A DNA stretch of 64,000 nt from a candidate division BRC1 bacterium HGW-BRC1-1 (GCA_002842095.1 PHCB01000001.1:1-64000), one strand, 5' to 3'; counted from the first letter of the stretch, positions 27,855 through 37,874 are shown. Translations and numbers: made by a program. Notes: generated from the sequence alone by a model not told the origin.

Positions 27855-28750
27855 CATTGTCGAGCCAACGCATCGCATGGATCGGCACCGGTATCATGGG
27901 TTCGAGCATGTGCGCTCATCTGCTCAAAGCAGGTTACCCCGTCACGGTTCATACGCGCACACGCTCCAGGGCTGCGGGTTTGGAAAAGGCGGGCGCAGCC
28001 TGGGCCGACACACCCGCAGACGCCGTGAAAGATGCAGAATTCGTTTTCTCCATCGTCGGATACCCGGACGATGTTCGCGAAGTTTACTTCGGGGAAAAAG
28101 GGATTTTTGCCGGGCAGCCAAAGACCAACGCCGTGCTCATCGACATGACCACCACCGAACCCACACTTGCGGTCGAGATTGAGGCCCGAGCCAGCGAGCT
28201 TGGCCTGCGCGCCCTCGACGCCCCAGTGTCCGGCGGTGATACCGGAGCCCGTGCGGCAACACTCTCCATTATGGTGGGAGGCGACTCAGGCGCGTTCGAG
28301 GCCGCACTTCCTTTGCTGGAGCTTCTCGGCAAAAACATCAGTCACCAGGGTACGGCTGGCACAGGTCAGCACGCAAAGATGTGTAACCAGATCGTGATTG
28401 CGGGAACCATGATCGGCGTCTGCGAAAGTCTGCTTTATGCCCAAGCCGCCGGCCTGAATTCCGAGGCGATGCTCAAAGCAATTTCCGGTGGGGCCGCCAG
28501 TTGCTGGACGCTCAATAATCTGGCTCCCCGCGCCCTGCAAGGCGATTTCGCACCCGGATTTCTCATCGACCATTTCATCAAAGATATGGGCATCGCGCTG
28601 AAAGAATCGCGTCGGATGAAAATCGCCCTGCCGGGGCTGGCTTTGGTGGAGCAAATTTACCGCGTGGCGGCTAATCTCGGACACGGACGCGACGGGACCC
28701 ACGCGCTGCTGCTGGCTCTCGAAGAAATCAACGGGCAACACCGGGCTTAA
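27851..28750 (+). CDS. NAD(P)-dependent beta-hydroxyacid dehydrogenase (3-hydroxyisobutyrate dehydrogenase family)
   Basis: This 299-residue oxidoreductase starts at the ATG that overlaps the preceding stop. The Rossmann motif is IAWIGTGIMGSSMCAHLLKAG, the substrate loop is DAPVSGGDTGARAATLSIMVGG, and the catalytic lysine lies in GQHAKMCNQ. Members reduce or oxidise short beta-hydroxyacids such as tartronate semialdehyde, 3-hydroxyisobutyrate or succinic semialdehyde; which one cannot be read from the sequence. The sequence is complete with family-typical length. Confidence 0.85.
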   Translation: MTLSSQRIAWIGTGIMGSSMCAHLLKAGYPVTVHTRTRSRAAGLEKAGAAWADTPADAVKDAEFVFSIVGYPDDVREVYFGEKGIFAGQPKTNAVLIDMTTTEPTLAVEIEARASELGLRALDAPVSGGDTGARAATLSIMVGGDSGAFEAALPLLELLGKNISHQGTAGTGQHAKMCNQIVIAGTMIGVCESLLYAQAAGLNSEAMLKAISGGAASCWTLNNLAPRALQGDFAPGFLIDHFIKDMGIALKESRRMKIALPGLALVEQIYRVAANLGHGRDGTHALLLALEEINGQHRA

Positions 28751-28761
28751 TTTACGGCCCT

Positions 28762-29895
28762 TTAATCACCCTGCCGCTTTGCCGCCATGCGGTTCCAAAA
28801 AATTGTCTGGTTAATTTTTTCCACATCAAGGAACGCCTCGTCAGACTGCCGCGCCAACATCCGCCCCCGAAGGGCCTTCAGTCGCGCTTCATCGCTGACC
28901 CGGCTCTGCTGATCAAGTATGCTGAAGTCCCCCTCCTTACCGTAACTTTCCCACAGTTTCGCATACTCGCGTTCCCAGGCGCCATGATTGGCGGTTTCGC
29001 GTCGCCCACGCTCTTCTGCCATCTGACGCAACTTGGGAAGGCTGGCCAGCGTTTCCTTCGCAAATTTCAAGACCGCCTCGTCCTGCTCTCCACGGGTGGC
29101 TTCGAGGAAAAAGACCTGCGTCTGGTCGAAATCAGCACTCACCTTTTCCAAGCCGCTGAGTAAAAGCCCACGCAACAAAGCGACCTTCTCCTCATGGTAA
29201 CGCCTCCGAAAAGCCTCCGCCGCTTCAGGAGCCAGAAGCCACGTGCCCAACAATGCGATCGCGTTACGGCGCGCGTTCACGTCTTCATCATCAAGCTGCT
29301 TCAATAAAAAAGGAACGGCCATATCCCCAAATTGACCGAAGACGAAAACAGGCTGCCAGAAATACTGGCTGGGGTCCACATGGAGAATCTCCCCGCTCTT
29401 TTCCAACGCCGGGGGGTACTTCATCTGCGCGAGCAGGTTCAAGATACTGAAGCGTTTCATGGGCTCTGTTTCGCGAGCGAGTTCCTTCATGAGAAACTCC
29501 CCTGCCTGCGGACCTCCGATGTAAGCCAATGCCCGCCGCGCATGATGGCGGAGAGGACCCGATTTCAAACCTTGCGCCTCGGCGAGAATGACTTCGATTG
29601 CGTCTGGCGATCCCGTCAGACCCAGCGCCCACATGTAACCGGCGCGTGCCTCTTCGGGCAACTGCTTGTTCTGAACGTAGGGAAGCAGTTGCTCCATGGC
29701 CGCCGTGGTGTTCTCAGATATTCTGGAGGTAATCCGCTCCGTAAGCTCCTGGGGGACATTCTCGCCCAGAGCCGTCATTTGCTCCATGTCTGCCAGCAAA
29801 CCCACAGTTGCCGTGGTCTGGCTCCATCCTTCGGAAGCCAGGGCCAGCACTATAGCAAACACGGCAATTCGTATCATCCGGATTCTAAATTTCAT
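28762..29895 (-). CDS. Secreted HEAT-repeat protein
   Basis: ATG at 29895 with AGAGGAG upstream gives 377 residues. A signal peptide (RMIRIAVFAIVLALASEG) is followed by helical repeats of about 35 residues recognisable as HEAT/PBS-lyase-like units, such as RHHARRALAYIGGPQAGEFL and NARRNAIALLGTWLLAPEA. The C-terminal region is helical and charged. It probably acts as a periplasmic protein-binding scaffold; no catalytic residues are seen. The partner is unknown. It converges with the dehydrogenase gene only 11 bases away. Confidence 0.7.
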   Translation of the reverse strand: MKFRIRMIRIAVFAIVLALASEGWSQTTATVGLLADMEQMTALGENVPQELTERITSRISENTTAAMEQLLPYVQNKQLPEEARAGYMWALGLTGSPDAIEVILAEAQGLKSGPLRHHARRALAYIGGPQAGEFLMKELARETEPMKRFSILNLLAQMKYPPALEKSGEILHVDPSQYFWQPVFVFGQFGDMAVPFLLKQLDDEDVNARRNAIALLGTWLLAPEAAEAFRRRYHEEKVALLRGLLLSGLEKVSADFDQTQVFFLEATRGEQDEAVLKFAKETLASLPKLRQMAEERGRRETANHGAWEREYAKLWESYGKEGDFSILDQQSRVSDEARLKALRGRMLARQSDEAFLDVEKINQTIFWNRMAAKRQGD

Positions 29896-30183
29896 GTTGC
29901 TCCTCTGGTCATAAAAGAGATGACAGGCAATCAGAAATCCTGACAATCCGCCCACTCGGTACAGGTAATGTTCTATGGTTTTGACACGAAAAAGCGGGAG
30001 CATTTGGAAATAGTCGGGCGAGCCTCGTAAAACCAACAAAAACAGTCGTGCACGACTCAAAAAGAAGCCGCGCTTTTTGAATAAACCGGCTTCCAAATTG
30101 CTTATGTTATGGGTTTGCCCGTTGTCTGATATTAGGCTCGGTCATGCCCAAAAATTTGCACCAAAGGCTACCCTTCAAACCTC

Positions 30184-32784
30184 ATGCAGGATTCTCGAGA
30201 GAACATTGTTCCGTTAAACATCGAAGATGAGATGAAAAATTCGTACATCGATTACGCCATGAGCGTGATCGTGGGCCGCGCGCTACCCGATGTACGCGAT
30301 GGACTGAAACCCGTGCACCGCCGCGTTATCTACGCCATGCACGAGTTGGGGTTCGGCCCCACTCACAAGACTGAGAAGAGCGCCAAGAGCGTCGGTGCCG
30401 TCATGGGTAACTATCACCCCCACGGCGACTCCGCCATTTACGACACCCTCGTGCGCATGGCTCAGGATTTCTCGCTACGCTACCCGCTCATCGACGGTCA
30501 GGGCAACTTCGGCTCCGTTGACGGCGACCCCGCAGCGGCCATGCGATATACCGAGTCGCGCCTCTCGCGCTTCGCAGAACTCCTGCTTCAGGACCTCGAC
30601 AAAAGAACCGTCGATTTCGGCCCGAACTACGATGGCTCGCTTATGGAGCCCCTCGTTCTTCCGAGTGCATTCCCGAACCTTCTCGTAAATGGCAGTGGTG
30701 GTATCGCCGTGGGTATGGCGACCAACATTCCTCCTCATAACCTCGTGGAAGTTATCGATGCCTGCATCGAGATGATCGAACATCCCCACGCAACCGTGGC
30801 CGACCTGATGAAGCACATCAAGGGCCCCGACTTCCCCACCGGCGCTTACATCCACGGCCGACAGGGCATCGTGGACGCTTACACCAAGGGGCGCGGACGC
30901 GTGATCATGCGCGCCCGGATTTCCACCGAGCAGATGAAGGCGGGGCGCGATGCGATCATCATCAGCGAGTTGCCCTATCAGTTGAACAAGGCGAACCTCA
31001 TCGAGAACATCGCCCACCTCGTACGCGACAAGCGACTCACGGGCATCAGCGACCTGCGCGATGAAAGCGATCGCGACGGTATGCGCATCGTCATCGAACT
31101 GAAGAAGGGCGAGGTGCCCGAGGTCATCATCAATAACCTCTACAAGCACACCGCGCTTCAATCCACCTTCGGCGTCATCATGCTGGCCCTGGTGGATGGG
31201 CGTCCCCGCTACCTGAGCCTTCCCAAGATGATCCACCTGTACCTGGCTCACCGTCGCGATGTCGTCGTCCGACGCACACGTTTCGAACTCGACCGCGCCG
31301 AGCGCCGCCTTCACATCGTGCAGGGCCTCATGGTCGTGCAGGACAACATCGACCGCGTCGTGAAGATTATCCGCGAAGCGAGCAATGTCGAGGAAGCCAG
31401 GGCGAAGTTGATGAGCACCTTCAAGGTGCCCCTCGAACAGGTCCAGATCGTCAATCCCTTGGTCAAAACCGCCGTGCCCCTCAGCGAAGAGCAGGCCCAG
31501 GCGATTCTGGATATGCGCCTCGCCCGCCTCACCCAGCTTGAGAAGCACAAGCTGTTGGAGGAGCAGGACGAACTGGCGAAGACTATCGGCCACTATCGCA
31601 TCGTCCTTGGGGACATCGGAGAAGTCTGGAAAATCATCCGTCGCGAGTTGACCGAGATTAAAACCAAATTCGGTGACGCACGCAGAACCACCATTCTCGA
31701 CGAAACCGGCGACCTCTCCATCGAGGATCTCATTGCAGACGAGAATATGGTCATCTCCATATCCCACGCGGGTTACATCAAGCGCACACCCACGAGCCTC
31801 TATCGCCGCCAGAAGCGCGGCGGCAAGGGTGTGACCGGGGCGGAGACCAAGGAAGAAGATTGGGTGGAGCAGCTCTTCATCGGCAGCACCCACAATCATC
31901 TCATGTTCTTCACCAACCGTGGCCAGGCCCATTGGCTGAAGGTTCACGAACTGGTGCAGGGCGGGCGGGCCACCAAGGGACGCCCCATCGTCAACATGTT
32001 GCAGCTTGAACCCAACGAGTCCATTCAGACGGTCGTTCCCGTGACCCGGTTCGAGGAGAACACGTTCCTGGTCTTCGCCACGGCAAAAGGTCAGGTTTGT
32101 CGCCAGTCCCTCAGCCTGTACAGCAACCCGCGCAAAATGGGCATCAAAGCCATCAAGGTGGAAGAGGATGACGAACTGGTGTCGGTGAAACTCACCACCG
32201 GCCAGAACGAGCTGATTCTTGCCACATCCCAGGGCATGGCCGTTCGCTTCAACGAGAACGACGTCCGCGGCATGGGCCGTTTCACAGGCGGTGTGCGAGG
32301 CATCAGGCTGAACAAAGACGACCGCGTCATTGGCATGGAATCCCCCCGTCCAGGCGCCACCCTTCTCACCGTTTGCGAGCAGGGTTTCGGCAAACGGTCC
32401 AACGTGGAGGATTATCGCCTCATTGGTCGCGGTGGCAAGGGTGTCATCAACATCAAGGCCAACGACCGCAACGGCCTCGTGGTTGCCGTAAAGGAAGTGA
32501 TCGATGACGACGAACTCATCATCATGACCCGCGACGGCATGACGATCCGCTCCCGTGTCTCCGACATGCGCATCATCTCGCGCAACACGCAGGGCGTCAC
32601 CGTGATCAACCTCTACGAGGGTGATCGCGTGGTTGGCGTAGCGCGTCTTGCAGAAAAAGACGATGCAGAAATCACGGACGAACTCGCCGAAGTTGACGAA
32701 AATGGCGAAATCATCCTGATCGACGATGCGACCGAAGACGGTGATACGGTGGAACCTGCCGAGAACACCGACACAGAAGATTAA
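30184..32784 (+). CDS. gyrA: DNA gyrase subunit A
   Basis: This 866-residue type II topoisomerase subunit introduces negative supercoils with GyrB. The catalytic tyrosine is Tyr122 in [11 protein letters not shown]. The quinolone-determining region reads [10 protein letters not shown], with the serine and aspartate found in quinolone-sensitive enzymes. The GyrA box [10 protein letters not shown] near residue 540 distinguishes it from topoisomerase IV ParC. Six beta-pinwheel repeats follow, then an acidic tail of about 40 residues. gyrB is not in the window. A strong terminator follows. Confidence 0.97.
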   Translation: MQDSRENIVPLNIEDEMKNSYIDYAMSVIVGRALPDVRDGLKPVHRRVIYAMHELGFGPTHKTEKSAKSVGAVMGNYHPHGDSAIYDTLVRMAQDFSLRYPLIDGQGNFGSVDGDPAAAMRYTESRLSRFAELLLQDLDKRTVDFGPNYDGSLMEPLVLPSAFPNLLVNGSGGIAVGMATNIPPHNLVEVIDACIEMIEHPHATVADLMKHIKGPDFPTGAYIHGRQGIVDAYTKGRGRVIMRARISTEQMKAGRDAIIISELPYQLNKANLIENIAHLVRDKRLTGISDLRDESDRDGMRIVIELKKGEVPEVIINNLYKHTALQSTFGVIMLALVDGRPRYLSLPKMIHLYLAHRRDVVVRRTRFELDRAERRLHIVQGLMVVQDNIDRVVKIIREASNVEEARAKLMSTFKVPLEQVQIVNPLVKTAVPLSEEQAQAILDMRLARLTQLEKHKLLEEQDELAKTIGHYRIVLGDIGEVWKIIRRELTEIKTKFGDARRTTILDETGDLSIEDLIADENMVISISHAGYIKRTPTSLYRRQKRGGKGVTGAETKEEDWVEQLFIGSTHNHLMFFTNRGQAHWLKVHELVQGGRATKGRPIVNMLQLEPNESIQTVVPVTRFEENTFLVFATAKGQVCRQSLSLYSNPRKMGIKAIKVEEDDELVSVKLTTGQNELILATSQGMAVRFNENDVRGMGRFTGGVRGIRLNKDDRVIGMESPRPGATLLTVCEQGFGKRSNVEDYRLIGRGGKGVINIKANDRNGLVVAVKEVIDDDELIIMTRDGMTIRSRVSDMRIISRNTQGVTVINLYEGDRVVGVARLAEKDDAEITDELAEVDENGEIILIDDATEDGDTVEPAENTDTED

Positions 32785-32806
32785 CAACCAAGCCGGAAAA
32801 AAGAAG

Positions 32807-32847
32807 GCCGCGGAGGGTTCTCTCAGAGAACTTCCGCGGCTTTTTTT
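32807..32847. terminator. Intrinsic terminator after gyrA
   Basis: A long stem pairs GCCGCGGA...GTTCTC with GAGAAC...TTCCGCGGC and is followed by seven T. The left flank is GGAAAAAAGAAG, so the minus strand also carries a T run and the structure can end the zapA transcript from the right. Confidence 0.88.
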
Positions 32848-32946
32848 ATCCAATGGTTAACGTAATTGGGAATGCGACAGACAAACAAACATCCTGCTCC
32901 ATCGCAAGGTGCTGTCGAGATGCTGGCCACGCCTGGAGCCGCGGGG

Positions 32947-33264
32947 CTAGAGCTTCTTCAGCGATTCCTCGAGTCGGCGGTTCAGGTCTTCCACGCGACG
33001 ACGAACCTCGTTGGTCATGCCGTTTTCCATCGCGATGTCATCCATGAGTTTCATGTGTTCCATCGTAATGACAAAGGCAGACTGAATGGCTAACCGGGCG
33101 GTGTCGGGAGTTCCCATGTTCTGGGCCAGGTCCGTCATCACCGTATCCACATGGTGCGCAGCGCGGGTGAGGCGTTCATGCTCCTCTTCAGGTGCGCGCA
33201 TGCGAAACACCATGCCGTAAACCGTCAGTTCAAGCCGCGCCGGGTCATGTGGTTTTTCGCTCAT
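32947..33264 (-). CDS. zapA: ZapA-like cell-division protein
   Basis: This 105-residue cytoplasmic protein has the ZapA plan: a short N-terminal beta hairpin (LELTVYGMVFRMRAPEEE) and a long C-terminal helix that dimerises as a coiled coil and bundles FtsZ filaments at the Z-ring. The middle segment AARLAIQSAFVI-like helix (TARLAIQSAFVITMEH) fits. Its ATG overlaps the stop of a coiled-coil gene as ATGA. Sequence similarity in this family is low, so the assignment rests on length, architecture and partner. Confidence 0.7.
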   Translation of the reverse strand: MSEKPHDPARLELTVYGMVFRMRAPEEEHERLTRAAHHVDTVMTDLAQNMGTPDTARLAIQSAFVITMEHMKLMDDIAMENGMTNEVRRRVEDLNRRLEESLKKL

Positions 33265-33566
33265 TCGCCTTGCGATTCATCCAACTCCGTAATTTCAGAC
33301 TCCAACGTGTCGATGCGGTTCAGAATCGTTTTCAGACGATCCTTCACGGTCGCTTCCTTGTCATCTCGTCCGTTCAATTCGGTTTCGAGATCACTGATGC
33401 GGCTCTGCAACGTGACGTTGTCCTGATCGGTGGTTTTCTTCTGTTCTGCAATTTGAAACAGTTCGCGATTTTGACGCTCAAGATTCGAAATGTGATGCTT
33501 CAAGTCTCTGATCTTGTCGACGAGGGCTGCGATCTTTTCTTCGAGCGCATCAATCCGGTCGATCAT
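33261..33566 (-). CDS. Small coiled-coil protein (ZapB-like)
   Basis: ATG 33566 with a GGAG site gives 101 residues of almost uninterrupted heptad pattern, beginning MIDRIDALEEKIAALVDKI. Charged and leucine-rich throughout, it has no globular domain. It is coupled to zapA by an ATGA overlap, and ZapB in E. coli is also a short pure coiled coil that works with ZapA at the Z-ring. The ZapB-like role is inferred from architecture and neighbour. Confidence 0.6.
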   Translation of the reverse strand: MIDRIDALEEKIAALVDKIRDLKHHISNLERQNRELFQIAEQKKTTDQDNVTLQSRISDLETELNGRDDKEATVKDRLKTILNRIDTLESEITELDESQGE

Positions 33567-33659
33567 GTGGGGGGTCTCCGGGGAATAAACTGCTTGGGAA
33601 TGCGTGAAGACTGGGGAAATCATCGCATCGGTTCAAGATAAATCGCGGAAAGAAATGGC

Positions 33660-34292
33660 GTGGCTGAAAAACTCCCGGACCCTCTCGAAAGACTGATTCA
33701 CGAACTATCGCGACTGCCGACCATCGGCAAGAAAAGCGCCCAACGGCTCGCCTTCCATCTGCTCAAGGCGCCCGACCAGCGCGCCCGCGAATTGGCGTCT
33801 GCACTGGTAGATGTGCGCGAGCGCCTGCGTTTCTGCCGCCAATGCGGCTTCATTGCCGAGGGCGACCTGTGCTCAATCTGCACCGATGAACGCAGAGACT
33901 CCACCCTCTTTTCTGTGGTGGAGGAACCGTTCGACGTGCTGGCTCTCGAGCGGGGTGGTGCATTCAAGGGCCTTTATCATGTTCTGATGGGTCGCCTCTC
34001 GCCCCTGCAGGGCATTACCCCCGACGACCTGCAAATAGCGTCGCTGCTTGCCCGCATCGATGCTTCGAAAACCACCGAATCACCGGTGCGCGAAGTGATC
34101 CTCGCCACCAACCCCAATGTGGATGGCGACGCGACGGCGCTGTACCTTTCGCGCCTCATAACCTCACGCGGGATTTCGTGCACACGCCTGGGCCTTGGTC
34201 TTGCTGTGGGAAGCTCGCTGGAGTTTGCCGACGAGTTGACCTTGCGACAGGCCCTTGATAGCCGGAGGGCATTGGAAAAACCTATGCCTTGA
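33660..34292 (+). CDS. recR: Recombination mediator protein RecR
   Basis: This 210-residue protein of the RecFOR pathway loads RecA on gapped DNA. Starting from GTG at 33660, the helix-hairpin-helix LSRLPTIGKKSAQRLAFHLL comes first, then the four-cysteine zinc finger FCRQCGFIAEGDLCSIC, then a Toprim domain (SVVEEPFDVLALERGG, ATNPNVDGDATALYL). Length is standard. The dnaX gene often next to recR is absent here. The last 11 bases overlap the convergent ACT-protein gene. Confidence 0.95.
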   Translation: MAEKLPDPLERLIHELSRLPTIGKKSAQRLAFHLLKAPDQRARELASALVDVRERLRFCRQCGFIAEGDLCSICTDERRDSTLFSVVEEPFDVLALERGGAFKGLYHVLMGRLSPLQGITPDDLQIASLLARIDASKTTESPVREVILATNPNVDGDATALYLSRLITSRGISCTRLGLGLAVGSSLEFADELTLRQALDSRRALEKPMP

Positions 34293-34701
34293 TGTCAACC
34301 ACCTCGAAGCCCTCGGCTTTGAGCAGCTTTTCCACCTTGGAAGGTGACTGAACACCGAGCACCGTTACGGCCTCCGGTGCATCCCGTTCCCAAATATTAT
34401 AGATGTAATCCACATTGATTTTTTCATCCGAAAGAATGCGGAGGGCACGATCAATCGATCCAGCCTCATCCCCCAGTTGCACCGCCACGGCCTCACCCAA
34501 TTCCACCGTGAATCCGTAGTCGTCCAGTGCTTCGAGGGCAAACTTGGAATTATCGACAATAACCCGTACCCACCCAACCTTTCCGGTGGCCAAAGCCGTC
34601 ATGCCCAGAATACTCAAACCCGAGTCGGCAAGGACCGTGGTAACGCGAACCAGTTGACCGGGAACATTCTTGATCTGAACACAAATCTCGGGGACCGACA
34701 T
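34282..34701 (-). CDS. Tandem ACT-domain protein
   Basis: The second ATG at 34701 (AGAGAG nine bases upstream) is preferred to 34710, giving 139 residues. Two ACT-like beta-alpha-beta-beta-alpha-beta units can be seen, starting with CVQIKNVPGQLVRVTTVLAD and, in the second half, VQLGDEAGSIDRALRILSDE. Stand-alone ACT proteins bind amino acids and act as regulators or subunits; the ligand is not known. It overlaps the recR 3' end by 11 bases in opposite orientation. Confidence 0.75.
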   Translation of the reverse strand: MSVPEICVQIKNVPGQLVRVTTVLADSGLSILGMTALATGKVGWVRVIVDNSKFALEALDDYGFTVELGEAVAVQLGDEAGSIDRALRILSDEKINVDYIYNIWERDAPEAVTVLGVQSPSKVEKLLKAEGFEVVDIKA

Positions 34702-34941
34702 GGATGACATCTCTCTTCATGGATTTTTGCAAAAGCCAGTGTGACCGGATGAACCTGTTTGTCGACAACCAAAATCAGCTCCCGGAGAATTGGTTGCGTC
34801 CCCGGGGGCGGTAAGTTTGCGGCTGCGTTCGGAGGGGCTGATCAGTCCACCAGAAGGCAAAACTCACAGAGAGATTTTACTTGTCTCGGCAAGACTACTC
34901 TAAAACCATCCACGCCATTTAGCAGGTTTATGTCATTTTCT

Positions 34942-34971
34942 TTGTTGTAATTTGCATTAAGACAATATAAC
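34942..34971 (+). promoter_or_regulatory. Possible sigma-70-type promoter
   Basis: TTGTTG and TATAAC are separated by 18 bases within an A+T-rich patch, 58 bases upstream of the small histone-like gene. This patch is the most A+T-rich part of the 34702-35028 spacer, which otherwise holds only the divergent start region of the ACT gene. Confidence 0.4.
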
Positions 34972-35028
34972 TTATGTATCAGCATGATAAGAGTTCTATC
35001 AAAACACACCCTGCATGAGGAGAACAAT

Positions 35029-35310
35029 ATGAAAGTCGCTCTGGAAATAGGCGAGACTCTCGAAGTTGCAATTCTTGAAGAAAACCGCGTGGTCAGCACA
35101 TTAAGTCTTACCCTCCGCGCGCCCGGCGTTACCCGTCGTGTTGTAAGTGATGCCCCCGCAAAGAGCAGTGCTTCTGCCCCAGCTTCGAAGGGCGGACGTA
35201 AACGGCGCGCCATTTCACCCGAAGGCCGTGCCCGTATGGCCGCAGCCCAGAAAGCCCGTTGGGCCGCCAGAAAAGCCAAAGCCGATCAATCGAATGAGAA
35301 CCAAGGCTAA
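35029..35310 (+). CDS. Small basic histone-like protein
   Basis: ATG 35029 with GAGGAG six bases upstream gives 93 residues. The N-terminal half is a small beta-rich piece (MKVALEIGETLEVAILEE). An Ala/Ser linker leads to a strongly basic tail with GRKRRAISPEGRARMAAAQ and KARWAARKAKA, the kind of C-terminal nucleic-acid-binding module seen on many small bacterial proteins. It may bind DNA or RNA without strong sequence preference. No close family is recognised. Confidence 0.65.
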   Translation: MKVALEIGETLEVAILEENRVVSTLSLTLRAPGVTRRVVSDAPAKSSASAPASKGGRKRRAISPEGRARMAAAQKARWAARKAKADQSNENQG

Positions 35311-35417
35311 GGGTTTAAATACCCCCCGCTGGTCTGCGCAAGAGTCTCGAAGGGAATTTTATAAAGGCGTGCAGCTTTTGTAAAGTTTCACTTTAATACC
35401 TGCGATCCAAAATACGA

Positions 35418-35457
35418 AGCCCCCGTCCGCGTGTCGAGCGGTCGGGGGCTTTCTTTG
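35418..35457. terminator. Intrinsic terminator
   Basis: AGCCCCCG (35418-35425) pairs with CGGGGGCT (35443-35450) and is followed by TTCTTTGTTT on the plus strand. It sits between the convergent ends of the histone-like gene and the transporter gene. Confidence 0.75.
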
Positions 35458-35480
35458 TTTCAGATCAAGTTCTGAGGAAC

Positions 35481-37304
35481 TTAAAGTGCCGGTGCGGCCG
35501 AGGGCCCGAAGGCAAACCAGGCCGATAGAACAAGGCCGATAAACACCAACACCAGACTGTAGAAGAACAGTTTGAACAGAAGCGCGTTGATGTCGAGTTT
35601 CAAAAAACCACACACCCATACGTTTTGCGTGGTTGTCGGATCCTGCAACATACCCACCGACCGGATGGCGCCCATGGTAGCAAGGGGTGGGAGGAACGTT
35701 TGCAACAAGTTGGCCACGCCCGCGCCCAGTCCGAACTCATTGAGCGGCCCGCGATAGAGGGCCAGCGGCGACACAATGAGAAAAAACAAGACGTAGGGAA
35801 TTGCTGTCGTAGGTACGAAATTAGCCATGATGGGCGTCAAGACAGCCTTGGTGGTGTCATGCATGGCGGCATTGACTAACATACCGATTCCAATCATCAA
35901 GACGATGGGAGCGCCCACGTCGGCAACGCCGTCCATGATCGACTTGCCCAACTTCTGCATGCCCCGCTCGCGGGGTGTTGTAAAATAGCCATAAGCAAGA
36001 CTGGCCAGAAACGCCGGGACAACGAGCACAAGAGAGCCCTGGTCAAGCGGACGCGTGAAGCCCAGTATCAAGATAAGGAAAATGGGCATTGCCGGGGTGA
36101 GCATGTTCCATTCGGAAGTCACTTTACCACGAACCCAATATTGCCACTGAGTATGAACAATGCCAACCGCAATGGCGATGCCGAGGATCCACTGCATAGC
36201 CACCCAGGCGTAGCCCCTACCAACAACCAGCGTGTCGATAACCCCGTAATATTGGGGCTGAACCCATGGCAGCGCCTTGAAACCCTCCATATAACCAATG
36301 GCCAGAAACACCGCGCCCAACACGAGGATCGTAGCAATGCTGCGCATGACACCGGACAACTTCACTGTGGTGCGTTTCATGCGCAGGAACTCAATGGACA
36401 GGAAGGCGAACAGAATAATGATCTGTGCCGCAGACCAACGGATAAAATATCCCATGGCCGCTTCCGTATCAACCGAATAGATCGTTGTGGCGATAACCCA
36501 GTTGGCCGGATTAAGCGTGGCCCCGATGGGGAAGGCGAGCAACAACATGCCACCGCAAACCACCGGAGGAACTCCCAAGGAAAGCAAAACCGGGAACATC
36601 ACCGTACCCACCATAATGATGGCCGGCAAGCCACCGATGGAGGTGAAAATCATGATGATAATAACACTCATCAACAAACTGAGCAAAAACGGATCTTCAC
36701 CACCGAACTCAGCCGCGTATTTGATGACACGCTCGGCTATCTTCGAGTCGCTGATAAAACGCGCAAACATACCGCCCAACATGGTATAAATGATGGCATC
36801 ATAAAGCTTGAAGCTACCCTGCGGGCTTGCCGCATTCCCCGGCTTTAACCCTTCAATTACAGTGGCCAGCAGGCCCTTCAACTCCTTGCCGGGCGTACCC
36901 GGTTCATCAAAAAGAGGAATGCCCGCAATAAGCCCAATGCCGAAGGCCATGATGGGCAGGGCAACCATGGCCGGTATTTTTCGAGTGGCAATGAGCGCCG
37001 CTATAATGAGGAAAAGAACCACGATGCCAATGGCCCGCGCGGAAGAGGTAAATGACACCGGCGGATACTTGGCCAGTAATTCATCAACACTTGGCTTGGC
37101 CGCAACCTTGGATGGAATTTGGGCGGTGGCAGTGGTCGGCTGAACGTTTTCCGCCACTTTACCAGCAGCGGCAGCCACCGGTGCGGATGTCTCTCCACCC
37201 ACCTGAGCGTTCGCCTTCTGCGAAATAAACCACCCCGACGCGAGAAAAAAACCAAGCACCAACAATCCGCCAAAGCGGGGAATCTTAACTCCGAAAAATG
37301 TCAT
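35481..37304 (-). CDS. Ion-transporter-superfamily membrane permease (GntP/DctM-like)
   Basis: This 607-residue protein has a cleavable-looking signal (LLVLGFFLASGWFISQKANAQ), about 60 residues of Ala/Thr/Pro-rich sequence, then roughly twelve membrane helices arranged as two inverted halves. Helix-loop motifs such as TSIGGLPAIIMVGTVMFPV and YRGPLNEFGLGAGV resemble the hairpin segments of the ion transporter superfamily, which carries organic anions. The substrate is unknown. It is the last gene of a four-gene minus-strand operon and starts seven bases after DUF4416. The N-terminal extension before the first transport helix is unusual. Confidence 0.65.
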   Translation of the reverse strand: MTFFGVKIPRFGGLLVLGFFLASGWFISQKANAQVGGETSAPVAAAAGKVAENVQPTTATAQIPSKVAAKPSVDELLAKYPPVSFTSSARAIGIVVLFLIIAALIATRKIPAMVALPIMAFGIGLIAGIPLFDEPGTPGKELKGLLATVIEGLKPGNAASPQGSFKLYDAIIYTMLGGMFARFISDSKIAERVIKYAAEFGGEDPFLLSLLMSVIIIMIFTSIGGLPAIIMVGTVMFPVLLSLGVPPVVCGGMLLLAFPIGATLNPANWVIATTIYSVDTEAAMGYFIRWSAAQIIILFAFLSIEFLRMKRTTVKLSGVMRSIATILVLGAVFLAIGYMEGFKALPWVQPQYYGVIDTLVVGRGYAWVAMQWILGIAIAVGIVHTQWQYWVRGKVTSEWNMLTPAMPIFLILILGFTRPLDQGSLVLVVPAFLASLAYGYFTTPRERGMQKLGKSIMDGVADVGAPIVLMIGIGMLVNAAMHDTTKAVLTPIMANFVPTTAIPYVLFFLIVSPLALYRGPLNEFGLGAGVANLLQTFLPPLATMGAIRSVGMLQDPTTTQNVWVCGFLKLDINALLFKLFFYSLVLVFIGLVLSAWFAFGPSAAPAL

Positions 37305-37311
37305 TCTGGTT

Positions 37312-37854
37312 TTATCTCTCCGTTTGTGTGGCGCTCAGATCGCGACGCACATTCATAAAAAAGTCATTCGCTTCGGCAGTGCAATAATCGGGATAAGTCC
37401 ACGGCCAGGGTTCAAAACGATCGGACGCACGTTGATAGTGCAACGTGACTTCTTCGTAAATGCCATTCCCCACGTAAATGCGGTGGGAGAAATCTTTTGT
37501 CGAAGCGAGCACCACCTTTGCCAAGGACACATATCCGGGATCAATGTTAACCTGGCGAGCGCCACTGTCGTCCACCCAAAGCTTTTCCAGGCGGTTGGTG
37601 TGAATCTTGATGCCGTCTAACTCGCCCATCAAAACCGGCTTTTCCAGCGCGACCCACTGACGCAAAAGGTATTGTCCCATCTCTTCTTCGTAATAATCCG
37701 ACTGCTGGGAAAGAAAAGGTTTGGTCGCGTGCGCAATGGGCGAAAAGTAACGAGTCAGCCTTTCGGTCACATCGCACAAAACAGATTCATCGCGCGCGAG
37801 GAGGCCGAAAAACAATTTTACCGGTGTGAGATTTTTGGAATGTTTGCTCATCAT
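37312..37854 (-). CDS. DUF4416 protein
   Basis: This 180-residue cytoplasmic protein shows DUF4416 blocks: LFFGLLARDES near the N-terminus, the DYYEEEMG segment, NIDPGYVSLAKVVLASTKDFSHRIY and the C-terminal WPWTYPDY. The family is widespread in deep-branching Gram-negative phyla and has no known function. It starts 20 bases after the GT-C membrane protein and is followed directly by the transporter. Either of two adjacent ATGs could be the start. Confidence 0.82.
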   Translation of the reverse strand: MMSKHSKNLTPVKLFFGLLARDESVLCDVTERLTRYFSPIAHATKPFLSQQSDYYEEEMGQYLLRQWVALEKPVLMGELDGIKIHTNRLEKLWVDDSGARQVNIDPGYVSLAKVVLASTKDFSHRIYVGNGIYEEVTLHYQRASDRFEPWPWTYPDYCTAEANDFFMNVRRDLSATQTER

Positions 37855-37874
37855 TTACCCTTCACCGCAAACAC

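Noticed and set aside
30475-32853. 792-codon open frame antisense to gyrA
   Set aside because: Open only because of the codon bias of gyrA on the other strand; it has no start signal or family resemblance.
32848-32946. Possible 6S RNA next to zapA, as in some proteobacteria
   Set aside because: The spacer is too short and no long imperfect hairpin is seen.
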